22,403 nucleotides of DNA from Gemmatimonadota bacterium (GCA_003220985.1 QHTY01000164.1:1-22403), one strand, 5' to 3'; counted from the first letter of the stretch, positions 1 to 8,488 are shown. Made by a program: numbers and translations. The notes: generated from the sequence alone by a model not told the origin.

Positions 1-350
1 TCACCAAGGAATCGGCACCCGAGGAGCTCCTGCGCGCGCTGGAGCGGGTCATGGCTGGGCATAAGTACCTCAGCCCGGCGATGGCGCAGGCGGTCGCGGA
101 CGGACTCGGCGGGCCACCGCCGGCGCCACACGAGCAGTTGTCCGACCGCGAGCTGGAGGTCTTGCGGCTCCTCGCCGCTGGTCGTCCCATCACGGCGATC
201 AGTCGCCAGCTTGGTCTGTCGCCGAAGACGGTGACGACGTACCGCGCGCGGTTGCTTCACAAACTGCGGATGAAATCCAACGCCGAACTCACCTTCTATG
301 CGACGCAACATGGGCTGGTGAGTCCGGCGGCATTGCGCTCGACGTCGTAG
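1..350 (+). CDS. LuxR/NarL-family response regulator, C-terminal part (5' end outside window)
   Basis: The reading frame is open from the window edge (first full codon at base 3) to TAG at 348-350. It begins with TKESAPEELLRALERV, the usual end of a receiver domain (the conserved Lys followed by the last helix) in NarL/FixJ regulators. A LuxR-type helix-turn-helix follows: LSDRELEVLRLLAAG, then ITAISRQLGLSPKTVTTY and the terminal helix RLLHKLRMKSNAEL. It is therefore a DNA-binding output regulator, probably activated by phosphorylation. The first ATG inside the window (51) is internal to the protein. The gene lies 80 bases ahead of the kinase operon on the same strand, so it is the obvious candidate output of that system, though this is inference. 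The phospho-acceptor Asp lies outside the window. Confidence 0.9.
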   Translation, partial: TKESAPEELLRALERVMAGHKYLSPAMAQAVADGLGGPPPAPHEQLSDRELEVLRLLAAGRPITAISRQLGLSPKTVTTYRARLLHKLRMKSNAELTFYATQHGLVSPAALRSTS

Positions 351-357
351 AACGGAC

Positions 358-373
358 GTAGGCAAAACCCTAC
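358..373. promoter_or_regulatory. Dyad GTAGG-N6-CCTAC upstream of the kinase operon
   Basis: A perfect 5-6-5 inverted repeat (GTAGG at 358-362, CCTAC at 369-373) lies in the 74-base gap between the LuxR regulator and the hybrid kinase. A second short inverted pair, AAACCC (365-370) and GGGTTT (378-383), overlaps it. Short dyads of this size are typical of LuxR/NarL-type dimer sites, so it may be the binding site of the regulator just upstream. A TATCAT box at 412-417 could be a -10 element, but I see no convincing -35. Confidence 0.4.
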
Positions 374-430
374 CACGGGGTTTCCTTACCGCCGACAGAC
401 ACGTTTTCCCGTATCATCAAAACTGTGTTC

Positions 431-2338
431 ATGCAAGCGATGCGGGTGCTGCTGCTGGAGGACGATGCCAACGATGAGCAGCTCATCGCTTATGAGCTTG
501 TGCGACTCACTCCACACCCGCAAATCCTGCGCGTCACAAGCGAATCGTCGTTCCTTGCCGCACTGCAGGAATTCGCCCCGGACGTGATCCTGAGCGATCA
601 CAACCTTCCCGCGTTCGATGGGCGAATGGCGCTGGCGAAAACGCGCGCGATCCTTCCCGACGTCCCCTTCATTCTGGTTACGGGAACGTTGAATGAAGAA
701 ACGGCGGTGTCGTATCTCAAGGCAGGTGCGTCGGACTACATCCTCAAGGATCGCCTGGTGCGTCTCGGCCCTGCGATCCTCGAAGCGCTCGAGCGTGCGC
801 GCGAACGGCAGGCGCTGCGCCGCCACGAACGCCTGTTGCGAGAGATCATCGATGCGAATCCGAGCCTGATCTTCGTCAAGGATTGGGAAGGGCGCTTCGT
901 GCTCGTGAACCAGGCCACCGCGGAGATTTACGGCACCACCGTCGACGGACTCGTTGGAAAAACCGACGCGGATTTCAATCCTAATGCGGAGGAGGTCGCG
1001 CATTTTTTGCGCGACGACCGCGAGGTGATGGCATCCGGCCACCCGAAGCTCATTTCCGAAGAGCCCGTCACCAATCCTCATACAGCGCAGACCCGCTGGT
1101 TTCAAACGACCAAACTGCCGCTCCGGCTGCCCGGGGAAGACGCACTTACCATGCTTGGCGTGGCGACGGAGATCACGGAGCGCAAGCGGCTCGAGGAACA
1201 GCTGTTGCAGTCGCAAAAGATGGAAGCCGTCGGCCAGCTCGCGGGCGGCGTGGCGCACGATTTCAACAACATCCTGACAGCGATCGTCGGCTACGCCGAT
1301 CTGCTCGCCGCCGAAGTCGGCCAAAACTCCCAACAGCGCGAGGACATCGAGGAGATTCGCAAGGCGGCGCGGCGGGCCGCCGCCCTGACGCGGCAGCTGC
1401 TGTCGTTTTCGCGCAAGCAGGTGCTCGAGCCGCGCATCGTCGACGTGAACGGCGTGGTGCTGAACCTCGACAAGATGCTGCGGTCACTGATGTCCGAAAA
1501 CATCGAGCTCAAGACCGAGTTCGCGGAGGATCTCGACGCGGCCCGCGTCGATCCGAATCAGCTCGAGCAGGTTATCATGAACCTGGCGATCAACGCGCGC
1601 GATGCCATGCCCGACGGCGGAACCCTGACCATCGAAACCGCCAACGCCACGCTCGACGAGGACTACGCGGCGAAGCACGTTGCGGTGATTCCCGGCGATT
1701 ACGTGATGCTCGCGGTCACCGATACCGGATGCGGCATGACGGAAGCGACGAAGGCGCGAATCTTCGAGCCGTTTTTCACGACTAAACCCGCCGGGCGCGG
1801 CACCGGCTTGGGGCTATCGACGGTGTACGGCATCGTCAAGCAAAGCAGCGGCAACATCTGGTTGTACAGCGAGCCGAACAAGGGGACGACGTTCAAGATC
1901 TACTTGCCGGCCGTGGACGCCTTGCCGGAGGATATCGGGAAAGCGGCCCCCGTGGAGGCCGGGCGTCACGGCAGCGGGACTGTGCTGGTGGTGGAGGATG
2001 ACGAGCAACTGCGTCGCTTGACACATCGCGCGCTCGCGGCCCAAGGGTACGAAGTCCTTGAGGCCGACCGCGGTCGCTCCGCACTGGACATCGCGCGCCG
2101 CCATAAGGGTCCAATCGATGTACTGGTGACCGATCTCGTCATGCCCGACACGAACGGCCCGAAGCTGGCCGAGACCTTGCGGGCCGCGCGCCCCGGATTG
2201 CGCGTGCTGTTCATGTCCGGCTACCCCGAGGGCGCGATCGTCCATCACGGGATGCTGGAACCAGGGGTCGCTTATCTCGCCAAACCGTTCACCACCGAAG
2301 CGATCACGCGTAAGATACGCGAGGTCCTGGAGGCGTGA
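431..2338 (+). CDS. Soluble hybrid histidine kinase (REC-PAS-HisKA-HATPase-REC)
   Basis: About 635 residues with no membrane segment. In order: an N-terminal receiver (RVLLLEDDANDE, acceptor Asp56 in ILSDHNLP, then LVTGT and ILKDR); a PAS domain (about 140-250, ending TEITERKR); a HisKA helix with phospho-acceptor His276 in GGVAHDFNNILTAI; an HATPase domain (N box NLAINARDAMPDGG, DTGCGMT, GTGLGLSTVYGIV); and a C-terminal receiver with Asp568 in LVTDLVMP and a late YLAKPF. The AHDFNN H-box plus a C-terminal receiver is the CckA-like arrangement. The kinase can autophosphorylate, pass phosphate to its own receiver, and take input through the N-terminal receiver. Starts at GTG 425, ATG 431 and ATG 440 are all possible and none has a clear ribosome-binding site; 431 fits the paralogue at 4830-6782 well. 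The stop overlaps the next start (TGATG). Confidence 0.9.
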   Translation: MQAMRVLLLEDDANDEQLIAYELVRLTPHPQILRVTSESSFLAALQEFAPDVILSDHNLPAFDGRMALAKTRAILPDVPFILVTGTLNEETAVSYLKAGASDYILKDRLVRLGPAILEALERARERQALRRHERLLREIIDANPSLIFVKDWEGRFVLVNQATAEIYGTTVDGLVGKTDADFNPNAEEVAHFLRDDREVMASGHPKLISEEPVTNPHTAQTRWFQTTKLPLRLPGEDALTMLGVATEITERKRLEEQLLQSQKMEAVGQLAGGVAHDFNNILTAIVGYADLLAAEVGQNSQQREDIEEIRKAARRAAALTRQLLSFSRKQVLEPRIVDVNGVVLNLDKMLRSLMSENIELKTEFAEDLDAARVDPNQLEQVIMNLAINARDAMPDGGTLTIETANATLDEDYAAKHVAVIPGDYVMLAVTDTGCGMTEATKARIFEPFFTTKPAGRGTGLGLSTVYGIVKQSSGNIWLYSEPNKGTTFKIYLPAVDALPEDIGKAAPVEAGRHGSGTVLVVEDDEQLRRLTHRALAAQGYEVLEADRGRSALDIARRHKGPIDVLVTDLVMPDTNGPKLAETLRAARPGLRVLFMSGYPEGAIVHHGMLEPGVAYLAKPFTTEAITRKIREVLEA

Positions 2339-4410
2339 TGAGCTGGTCCCTCGAACGCAAGTTGCCGCTGTTCGTGACGATTCTGTTGGTGGCGGTCGCG
2401 ATCACGCAGCTTACGATCGGCTACGGTGAGGTCCGGCAAGCTTCCCTCGCCCTCGCCGACAAGCGACTCCCGCTCGCGACCAAGGTTCTCGCCGATCTCT
2501 TTCAAGCCGGACAAGGACGCGTTCGCATCACCGCGTTGGCCAAGGATCCGGCCATCGCCGCGTTCCTGCGGTCGGGCGGAAGTAGTGGCCGTGAGGCGGC
2601 GCTCGTGGCGATGCGGCGCGTCACGTCGGACACCGCGACCAATGCCGGCCTGGAGCTCCGCGACTTCAGTGGCAAGCTCCTGCTGCGGACGGGACGATTC
2701 TCGGCCGCGGACAGCGTGTACGTCTCCCCCGGAACGGACTCAGCCCGGTACGGCCCCTTGATGCGCCGGGATACGACGCTCTTTATCGCGATCGCCGCTG
2801 CCGTGGGCGGGGGCGAGGGGAAGGACGCGGAACGCGGCGGCGGGATCGTACAGCAGGTCGCGCGCATGAATCTCAGCGAACGCACTCGCACGACGCTCAC
2901 CGGCCTGGCGGGTGGTGACGTGCGGTTGCTCCTTGGCAACGCGACGGGTGATCCCGCGCCGCCGGCGACCGTGCTCAACAGCCGGACGCCGGTCCGCTAC
3001 GAACGCGGCGAGACGATGCGCGCGAGCGCGGCGCCGGTCCCCGGCACGCCCTGGATGGTCGTCGCCGAGCTGCCCAGCGGAGTGGTGTCTGCACCCGCGC
3101 GCGCGTACCTGACGGGGATGGCGCCGCTCGCCCTGCTGATCGTCATCGTCGGCGCAGTGATCGCCTGGTGGGGCAGCCGGCGCATGACGTCACCGCTCCG
3201 TGAGATCACCACTGCCGCCGAGGCGATCGCCGCCGGCAACCTGGAGCGCCGAGTGCAGGTGGGTCGCCAGGACGAATTGGGTCGGCTCGCACGTTCGTTC
3301 AATACGATGGCGGCGCAAGTCGCGCGTTCGCTGCAACACAGCGAAGCCATGCTGCGCGGCGTCACCGAGACGGCGCACGACGCGATTATCGCCGCGGATA
3401 CCGATGGTCTCATCCGGTTCTGGAATCCGGGGGCGGAGCGACTGTTCGGCTACCGCACCGAAGAAGTTTTGGGAAAGCCCTTGACCATGCTGATGCCGGA
3501 GCGCTTTCAGGACGCCCACAGGCTCGGGATCCGCCGCTATGTCGAGACTCGCGAAGCGCGGGTGGTGGGGCGCACCGTCGAGCTCGCCGGGCGACGCAAG
3601 GACGGCACCGAATTTCCGCTGGAATTGTCGTTGGGCGCCGCGCCGCTGGAGGGGGGAATGTCGTTCACGGGAGTGATTCGCGACATCACCGAACGCAAAC
3701 GCACCCAGGAGGCGCTGCAGACCTCGAACGCGGAGCTGGAAGCGTTCTCCTATTCCGTCTCGCACGATTTGCGCGCGCCGTTGCGCGCCATCCACGGCTT
3801 CGCCCGCATTCTGCTCGAGGATCACCACGCCAAGCTCGATCCCGAAGCGCAGCGACTGCTGGGCGTCGTCGACCAGAACACCCGCCGCATGGGCCAGCTC
3901 ATCGACGATCTGCTCGCGTTCTCCCGGCTCGGGCGGAAAGAACTCGCCGCCGGTCCGGTGAACATGGAGGAGCTGGCGCATACCGTCGCGGACGAAGTCC
4001 GTCGGACCGACGTCGAACGGAAGGGCTCGCTCGCAATTCAGATCGATCCGCTGCCACCCGCGCATGGCGATCGCGCGTTGTTAGGCCAGGTCATGAGCAA
4101 CCTGCTGCAAAACGCCGCGAAGTTCACGCGCGATCGGGCTGAAGCCCGCGTGGAGGTGGGTTCCCAGCGGGACGGCGGGCAGACGGTGTACTTTGTGAAG
4201 GACAACGGCGCCGGATTCGACGCGCGTTATGCCGACAAACTGTTCGGCGTATTCCAACGGCTCCACAGCACCGAGCAGTTCGACGGTACCGGGGTCGGGC
4301 TCGCCATCGTCAAGCGCATCGTGCAGCGCCACGGCGGCCGCGTCTGGGCGGAGGGCAAAGTGGATCACGGCGCCACCTTCTATTTCACCCTTCCCACCGA
4401 GGAGCACTGA
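2338..4410 (+). CDS. Membrane sensor histidine kinase (HAMP-PAS-HisKA-HATPase)
   Basis: About 690 residues. One membrane helix lies near residues 10-28 (LFVTILLVAVAITQLTIGY) and a second near 260-280 (LALLIVIVGAVIAWW), enclosing about 230 residues of probable periplasmic sensor. Then come HAMP (SPLREITTAAEAIAAGNLE...), PAS (about 345-460, ending GVIRDITERKRTQE), HisKA with His476 in SYSVSHDLRAPLRAIHGF, and HATPase (NLLQNAAKFT, DNGAGFD, GTGVGLAIVKRIV). The SHDLRAPLRAI H-box is the type found in phytochrome-like kinases that pair with Rcp1-like regulators, and such a regulator is the next gene. ATG 2338 overlaps the upstream stop by one base and has GGAGG at 2329-2333, so I prefer it to GTG 2335. 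The stop overlaps the next ATG in the same way, which indicates translational coupling. The sensed signal is unknown. Confidence 0.9.
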   Translation: MSWSLERKLPLFVTILLVAVAITQLTIGYGEVRQASLALADKRLPLATKVLADLFQAGQGRVRITALAKDPAIAAFLRSGGSSGREAALVAMRRVTSDTATNAGLELRDFSGKLLLRTGRFSAADSVYVSPGTDSARYGPLMRRDTTLFIAIAAAVGGGEGKDAERGGGIVQQVARMNLSERTRTTLTGLAGGDVRLLLGNATGDPAPPATVLNSRTPVRYERGETMRASAAPVPGTPWMVVAELPSGVVSAPARAYLTGMAPLALLIVIVGAVIAWWGSRRMTSPLREITTAAEAIAAGNLERRVQVGRQDELGRLARSFNTMAAQVARSLQHSEAMLRGVTETAHDAIIAADTDGLIRFWNPGAERLFGYRTEEVLGKPLTMLMPERFQDAHRLGIRRYVETREARVVGRTVELAGRRKDGTEFPLELSLGAAPLEGGMSFTGVIRDITERKRTQEALQTSNAELEAFSYSVSHDLRAPLRAIHGFARILLEDHHAKLDPEAQRLLGVVDQNTRRMGQLIDDLLAFSRLGRKELAAGPVNMEELAHTVADEVRRTDVERKGSLAIQIDPLPPAHGDRALLGQVMSNLLQNAAKFTRDRAEARVEVGSQRDGGQTVYFVKDNGAGFDARYADKLFGVFQRLHSTEQFDGTGVGLAIVKRIVQRHGGRVWAEGKVDHGATFYFTLPTEEH

Positions 4411-4826
4411 TGGCAGCCGCCGTCGATATCCTGCTCGTCGAAGACAACGCCAATGACGCGGAGCTCACGCTGCGGGCGCTCAAACAGCGCAATCTGGCGA
4501 ATCAGGTCTTCGTCTGCCGCGACGGCGCCGAAGCGCTCGACTTCTTCTTCAACGGCGCCACTCCCGTTCCGAAAGTCGTCCTCCTCGACCTGAAGTTGCC
4601 CAAGGTGGACGGTCTGGAAGTGCTGCGGCGAATCAAGGATGACGCGCGCACGAAATCCATTCCCGTGGTGGTCCTGACCTCTTCCCGCGAGGAGCCAGAC
4701 ATCGAACGGGCCTATACGTTGGGCGCGAACAGCTATATCGTGAAACCTGTGGACTTCGAGGCATTCGCCCGGGCCGTCTCGGATGTCGGCCTGTACTGGC
4801 TGCTGCTCAATCATCCGCCGCAGTAG
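4410..4826 (+). CDS. Single-domain response regulator, Rcp1/CheY-like
   Basis: 138 residues, a lone receiver with no output domain. Acidic pocket: E11, D12 (ILLVEDNAND). Phospho-acceptor: Asp60 (LLDLKLP). Switch Thr90 (VLTSS) and Lys112 (VKPVDF) are all present. The long insert EALDFFFNG and the ending GLYWLLLN are typical of the Rcp1 group, regulators that partner phytochrome-type kinases. It overlaps the membrane kinase by one base, so it is very probably its direct phospho-acceptor. Having no output domain, it presumably hands phosphate on (to one of the hybrid kinases or the LuxR regulator) or acts by protein contact. GAGGAG precedes the start. Confidence 0.92.
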   Translation: MAAAVDILLVEDNANDAELTLRALKQRNLANQVFVCRDGAEALDFFFNGATPVPKVVLLDLKLPKVDGLEVLRRIKDDARTKSIPVVVLTSSREEPDIERAYTLGANSYIVKPVDFEAFARAVSDVGLYWLLLNHPPQ

Positions 4827-4829
4827 GCC

Positions 4830-6782
4830 ATGAGCCCCCCGTCCCTCCGCGTGCTCGTGGTCGAAGACCGAGCGGAGGACGCGGAGTTGTCCGTTCGGGA
4901 GCTCCACCGCGCCGAGCTCGACTGCGAGACACGGCGCGTCGACACGGCCGAGGCCTTCCGCCGTGCTCTGACGGACTTCGCTCCCGACATCGTGCTGGCC
5001 GATTATACCGTCCCCGGATTCGGCGGGATGGCGGCGCTCGAGATCGTGCGCAGGGCGGCACCGGCCCTTCCTTTGATCATCGTCACCGGCAGCCTGGATG
5101 AAGAAACCGCAGCGGAATGCATCAAGGCGGGTGCTGCCGACTACGTCCTCAAGACCAACCTGCTTCGGCTCGGACCGGCCGTCCGGGCCGCGCTCGCGCT
5201 CGCGAAGAGTCGGTCCGACAAGCAGGCCGCCGAAGCCGCGCTGCGCGTCAGCGAGCGACGCTTTCGAGCGCTCGTGGAAGAGAGCTGGGACGGGGTCGCG
5301 TTACTCGCGGCGGACGGCACCATCGTGTACGGCAGTCCCGCGACGTCCCGGCTCCTCGGCTACGATCTTGCGGAATTCGTGGGGCACAACGCCATGGAAT
5401 TCATCCACTCCGATGACCGAGCCGCTGTCTTGCTGCGGCTCGAAGAGGTGACCGCGCGCCCCCGCTCTCGCCTGCACGTGGCCGCGCGCGTGCGCCACAA
5501 GAACGGGACTTGGCGTCACCTGGAAGGCGTGTGGACCAACCTGCTCGACGATCCCAGCGTCGCCGCGATCGTCAACAACTATCGCGACGTGACCGATCGC
5601 CGGCTGCTCGAGGAGCAAATCGTCCTGTCGCAGAAGATGGAGGCGATCGGCCGCCTGGCGGGCGGCGTGGCGCACGACTTCAACAACATCCTCACCGCCA
5701 TCGGCGGCTATTCGGATCTGTTGATGTCCGACCTCGCCGAGGACGACCCGCGCCGGCGCGACGTCGAGGAAATTCATCAGGCAACCCAACGCGCCGCCAG
5801 CCTGACTCAGCAATTGCTCGCGTTCAGCCGGCGTCAGGTGCTCCAGCCCAAAGTCATCAATTTCAACGCCCTGATTCCCGATCTCGAAAAGATGCTGCGG
5901 CGGCTCATCGGCGAAGACATCCTGTTCGCGACTGTCCTGCACCCGCGGCTGGGAAACGTGCGGGCGGATCCCGGCAAGCTCGAGCAGGTGATCGTCAACC
6001 TCGCCGTGAATGCCCGCGACGCGATGCCCAAGGGCGGCCGACTCACGATCGAAACCCGCAACGTCGAGCTCGACGAGTCGTACGCCGCCGAACATCCCTC
6101 GGTCAAACCGGGCCGGTACGTCATGCTCACAGTCACCGATACCGGCGTGGGCATGGACGAGGACACCAAAGCCCGCATCTTCGAGCCGTTTTTCACCACG
6201 AAGACGCGCGGCAAAGGAACCGGACTGGGGTTGGCCACGGTCTACGGCATCGTGCAGCAGACGGGTGGGCATATCTGGCCGTACTCGGAACCCGGCCGGG
6301 GCACGACGATGCGCGTGTACCTGCCGCGCGTGGACGACCCGGCGGACCCCATTGAGCACCCTGGGGAGCTCGGCCCTGAGGTCCTGCACGGCAGCGAGAC
6401 GATCCTCCTGGTCGAGGATGAAGCACCGGTGCGAGCCGTGACTCGGCAACTGCTGGAGCGGAACGGCTACACAGTCCTGGAAGCCGCGGATGGACCGGCG
6501 GCGCTGGCATTGGTGGACGGAGGGCGCGGCCATCTCCCCGTAGACCTGTTGTTGACCGATGTCATTATGCCAGGGATGAGCGGCCGAGAACTGGCCAATC
6601 AATTGAAGGCTCGCTGGCCCACCATCCGCGTACTCTTCATGTCAGGGTATACCGATGACGCCGTGGTCCGGCACGGGATGCTCGAGCCGGGCCTCGCCTA
6701 TCTTGAAAAGCCGTTTCGTCCGGCTGCCTTGCTCCGGAAAGTGCGGGAGGTGGTGCAGAGCGGCCGTCGTGCCCCCGAATAG
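4830..6782 (+). CDS. Second soluble hybrid histidine kinase (REC-PAS-HisKA-HATPase-REC)
   Basis: 650 residues with the same domain order as the kinase at 431-2338: receiver with Asp58 (VLADYTVP), LIVTGS and VLKTN; PAS (about 145-265); HisKA with His282 in GGVAHDFNNILTAIGGY; HATPase (NLAVNARDAMPKGG, DTGVGMDE, GTGLGLATVYGIV); C-terminal receiver with Asp577 (LLTDVIMP) and YLEKPF. Long near-identical stretches around the H-box, N-box and G-box show the two hybrids are paralogues that arose by duplication. It starts 3 bases after the receiver gene and is the last gene of the operon. All catalytic residues look intact, so both copies are probably active. No transmembrane segment is visible; input is likely through the N-terminal receiver or PAS. 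Confidence 0.9.
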   Translation: MSPPSLRVLVVEDRAEDAELSVRELHRAELDCETRRVDTAEAFRRALTDFAPDIVLADYTVPGFGGMAALEIVRRAAPALPLIIVTGSLDEETAAECIKAGAADYVLKTNLLRLGPAVRAALALAKSRSDKQAAEAALRVSERRFRALVEESWDGVALLAADGTIVYGSPATSRLLGYDLAEFVGHNAMEFIHSDDRAAVLLRLEEVTARPRSRLHVAARVRHKNGTWRHLEGVWTNLLDDPSVAAIVNNYRDVTDRRLLEEQIVLSQKMEAIGRLAGGVAHDFNNILTAIGGYSDLLMSDLAEDDPRRRDVEEIHQATQRAASLTQQLLAFSRRQVLQPKVINFNALIPDLEKMLRRLIGEDILFATVLHPRLGNVRADPGKLEQVIVNLAVNARDAMPKGGRLTIETRNVELDESYAAEHPSVKPGRYVMLTVTDTGVGMDEDTKARIFEPFFTTKTRGKGTGLGLATVYGIVQQTGGHIWPYSEPGRGTTMRVYLPRVDDPADPIEHPGELGPEVLHGSETILLVEDEAPVRAVTRQLLERNGYTVLEAADGPAALALVDGGRGHLPVDLLLTDVIMPGMSGRELANQLKARWPTIRVLFMSGYTDDAVVRHGMLEPGLAYLEKPFRPAALLRKVREVVQSGRRAPE

Positions 6783-6794
6783 GCACCGAAAAAA

Positions 6795-6876
6795 ATCGAT
6801 AATATCGCGATTATCTCGCGAGTGTGCGCTCACTTAATCGCTTAACAATCGTACTGTAAAGGTGTTAAGTGCGCGC
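6795..6876. promoter_or_regulatory. AT-rich palindrome cluster upstream of holB
   Basis: The 184-base gap 6783-6966 begins with a stretch much richer in A and T than the genes around it. It holds the palindromes ATCGAT (6795-6800), ATCGCGAT (6804-6811) and CTCGCGAG (6815-6822). It also has a spaced dyad GATAAT-N6-ATTATC (6798-6815), an inverted repeat CTTAACA (6841-6847) with TGTTAAG (6863-6869), and a 12-base pair with one mismatch (6826-6837 against 6865-6876). TTAACA-N17-TTAAGT (6842-6870) is a weak promoter candidate. The remainder, to 6966, holds nothing I recognise. This is most likely the control region for holB-moaC. Confidence 0.4.
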
Positions 6877-6966
6877 AAGGCCGAAAGAACAACTGTACTA
6901 GCTTGTCCTACAAAGACTTACGAAGCGAAGTGGCGCAGCGCACTGACCCCCCAGCTAGATTCCGCC

Positions 6967-7996
6967 ATGCCTTTACCGCCCCTGATCGGGCACGAAAGGG
7001 TTAAGACCAGACTGGCGGGCGCCCACGCATCAGGAAAACTGCCGCAAGCGCTACTGCTTGCCGGCCCGCGTGGCGTCGGCAAGCAGCGTCTGGCGCTATG
7101 GCTCGCGCAACTGATCCATTGCGAGGCACCGGGCCCTCTTGAGGAGCCGTGTGGTGAATGCCGGTCCTGTCGGCTCGTGCTCTCGCTGCAGCACCCGGAC
7201 GTGCACTGGTTTGTACCGGTGGAGCTTGGCAAACGCGGGGGCGGCGGGGGGATCGACGCCGATAAGCAGATCGAGCTCGTCGCCGACGCGCTGGCCGAGG
7301 AGATGGCAGCCCGGCGCGAGCAGCCGCTGTATGGACCGCCGGCCGGACTCGCGAGTCATCCGGTCGCAGCCGTCCGTCTCTTGTTGAGGCGTCTGGCGCT
7401 GACGCCGGCGATGGGACAGCGTAAAGTCTTCATCGTCGGCGATGCGGAGCGGCTCATACCGCAGCTGGGAACCGAAGTCGCAGCAAACGCGCTGCTGAAG
7501 GCGCTCGAGGAACCGCCGGCCGACTCGACGATCATCATTACGGCGTCGGATCCCAACGCCCTGCTTCCGACGATTTTGTCCCGTGTTGTGCCTGTTCGTG
7601 TGGCGCGAATCGCTGACAGTGACGTGACAGCTTTCGGACAGCAAGCCCTCGGAATTACGAGCAAAGCAGAACTGGCACAACGAGTTACGGCAGCGGAAGG
7701 GTGCATTGGCAAGCTCTTTGCGACGACTGGCGTCCGTTCCGGCGAATGGGGCGGAAGCGGAGATCAAGCAGCCCGATTCCTGGAAGCGCCCTGGCTGTTC
7801 GCGCTTGGTCAGGTGCCGTTTCAGGCACGCGGCGGCTTCACCGACATGCTCGATTCGCTGGCGAGTCGTTTGCGGAGCGAATTTCAGCGTGGCGCCGACA
7901 CCGGGAAGCTGGTCGAGGCGATCGCGGGGCAATGTGAACCCGCAGCTGCTCGCGGCCGTATTGGCCGAGGATCTGCAGGCGATGCGGCGGTCATGA
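6967..7996 (+). CDS. holB: DNA polymerase III delta' subunit, with a frameshift near its 3' end
   Basis: This is a clamp-loader subunit that helps load the beta sliding clamp. The frame shows IGHERVKTRL, the P-loop GPRGVGKQ, a zinc-binding cluster (HCEAPG, then CGECRSC), NALLKALEEPP and the sensor segment PTILSRV. ATG 6967 gives the standard MPLPPLIGHERVK start; an upstream in-frame GTG at 6862 would add 35 residues that do not look like the family. After LVEAIA (to 7926) the frame continues with unrelated residues and runs into moaC. The +1 frame from 7928 instead reads GNVNPQLLAAVLAEDLQAM, the normal C-terminus, ending at TGA 7994-7996, which overlaps the moaC ATG. So one extra base, or a small out-of-frame deletion, lies at GGGG 7926-7929. 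Literally translated, 6967-8454 is a single HolB-MoaC fusion of about 495 residues. Confidence 0.85.
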
Positions 7997-8454
7997 AACT
8001 GTCACACGTTGATTACACCGGGCGCGCCCGGATGGTGGATGTCGGCGACAAACCGCTGATGGATCGGACGGCGGTCGCGACTGGGACGATTCGGATGTCG
8101 CCGGACGCCTTTCGGCAGGTAGCCGAACAAGCCGTCGCAAAGGGCGATGTCCTGGCGGTGAGCGAAGTCGCCGGAACGCTGGCGGCGAAACGGACGGCGG
8201 AGCTGATCCCGCTCTGCCACCCACTCGGTCTCGACCACGTGGAGGTCGAGGCCAGTCTGGTTGAGTCGCTGCCCGGCGTGCTCGTCCGGGCGAGGGTGCG
8301 AACGGTTGGCCGAACGGGCGTAGAAATGGAAGCGTTAACTGCGGTCGCGGTGGCGTTGCTGACCGTATACGACATGGTCAAGGCCGTGGATGGCAGCATG
8401 GTCATCGGGGATGTGCGGCTCCTGGAGAAGCAAAAGGCTCCGCACGATGATTGA
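7993..8454 (+). CDS. moaC: Cyclic pyranopterin monophosphate synthase MoaC
   Basis: 153 residues from ATG 7993. MoaC converts the 8-hydroxy-dihydro-GTP product of MoaA to cyclic pyranopterin monophosphate, an early step of molybdenum cofactor synthesis. The family signature is clear: ARMVDVGDKP, KGDVLAVSEVAGTLAAKRT, LIPLCHPL, GRTGVEMEALTAVAVALLTVYDMVKAVDG and IGDVRLLEK. Active-site positions (Lys of KGDVL, His of CHP, Asp and Lys of YDMVKA) are present. The native start overlaps the shifted holB stop as ATGA. In this sequence moaC is also in frame with the body of holB, so it could be made as the C-terminal half of a fusion. No other molybdopterin gene is in the window. Confidence 0.93.
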   Translation: MKLSHVDYTGRARMVDVGDKPLMDRTAVATGTIRMSPDAFRQVAEQAVAKGDVLAVSEVAGTLAAKRTAELIPLCHPLGLDHVEVEASLVESLPGVLVRARVRTVGRTGVEMEALTAVAVALLTVYDMVKAVDGSMVIGDVRLLEKQKAPHDD

Positions 8455-8461
8455 CGGTTGC

Positions 8462-8488
8462 TTGACGAAGGCGTCGCATGCTTAATAC
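8462..8488 (+). promoter_or_regulatory. Weak promoter candidate for the lytic transglycosylase
   Basis: TTGACG (8462-8467) and TAATAC (8483-8488) are separated by 15 bases, shorter than the ideal 17, in the 60-base gap between moaC and the transglycosylase. The -35 match is good and the -10 match poor. A strong ribosome-binding site, GGGAGGAG (8506-8513), follows. Confidence 0.25.

Noticed and set aside
386..1333. Minus-strand frame opposite the first hybrid kinase
   Set aside because: Same reason: antisense of a well-supported gene, with no recognisable motif.
5301..6602. Long minus-strand frame (433 codons) inside the second hybrid kinase
   Set aside because: It lies opposite a clear kinase gene; its composition is typical of antisense frames in GC-rich DNA and it shows no domain.
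6862..8454. Native bifunctional HolB-MoaC enzyme
   Set aside because: The normal delta' C-terminus and stop are preserved in the +1 frame and overlap the moaC ATG, so two separate genes are the likelier ancestral state; kept as a finding.
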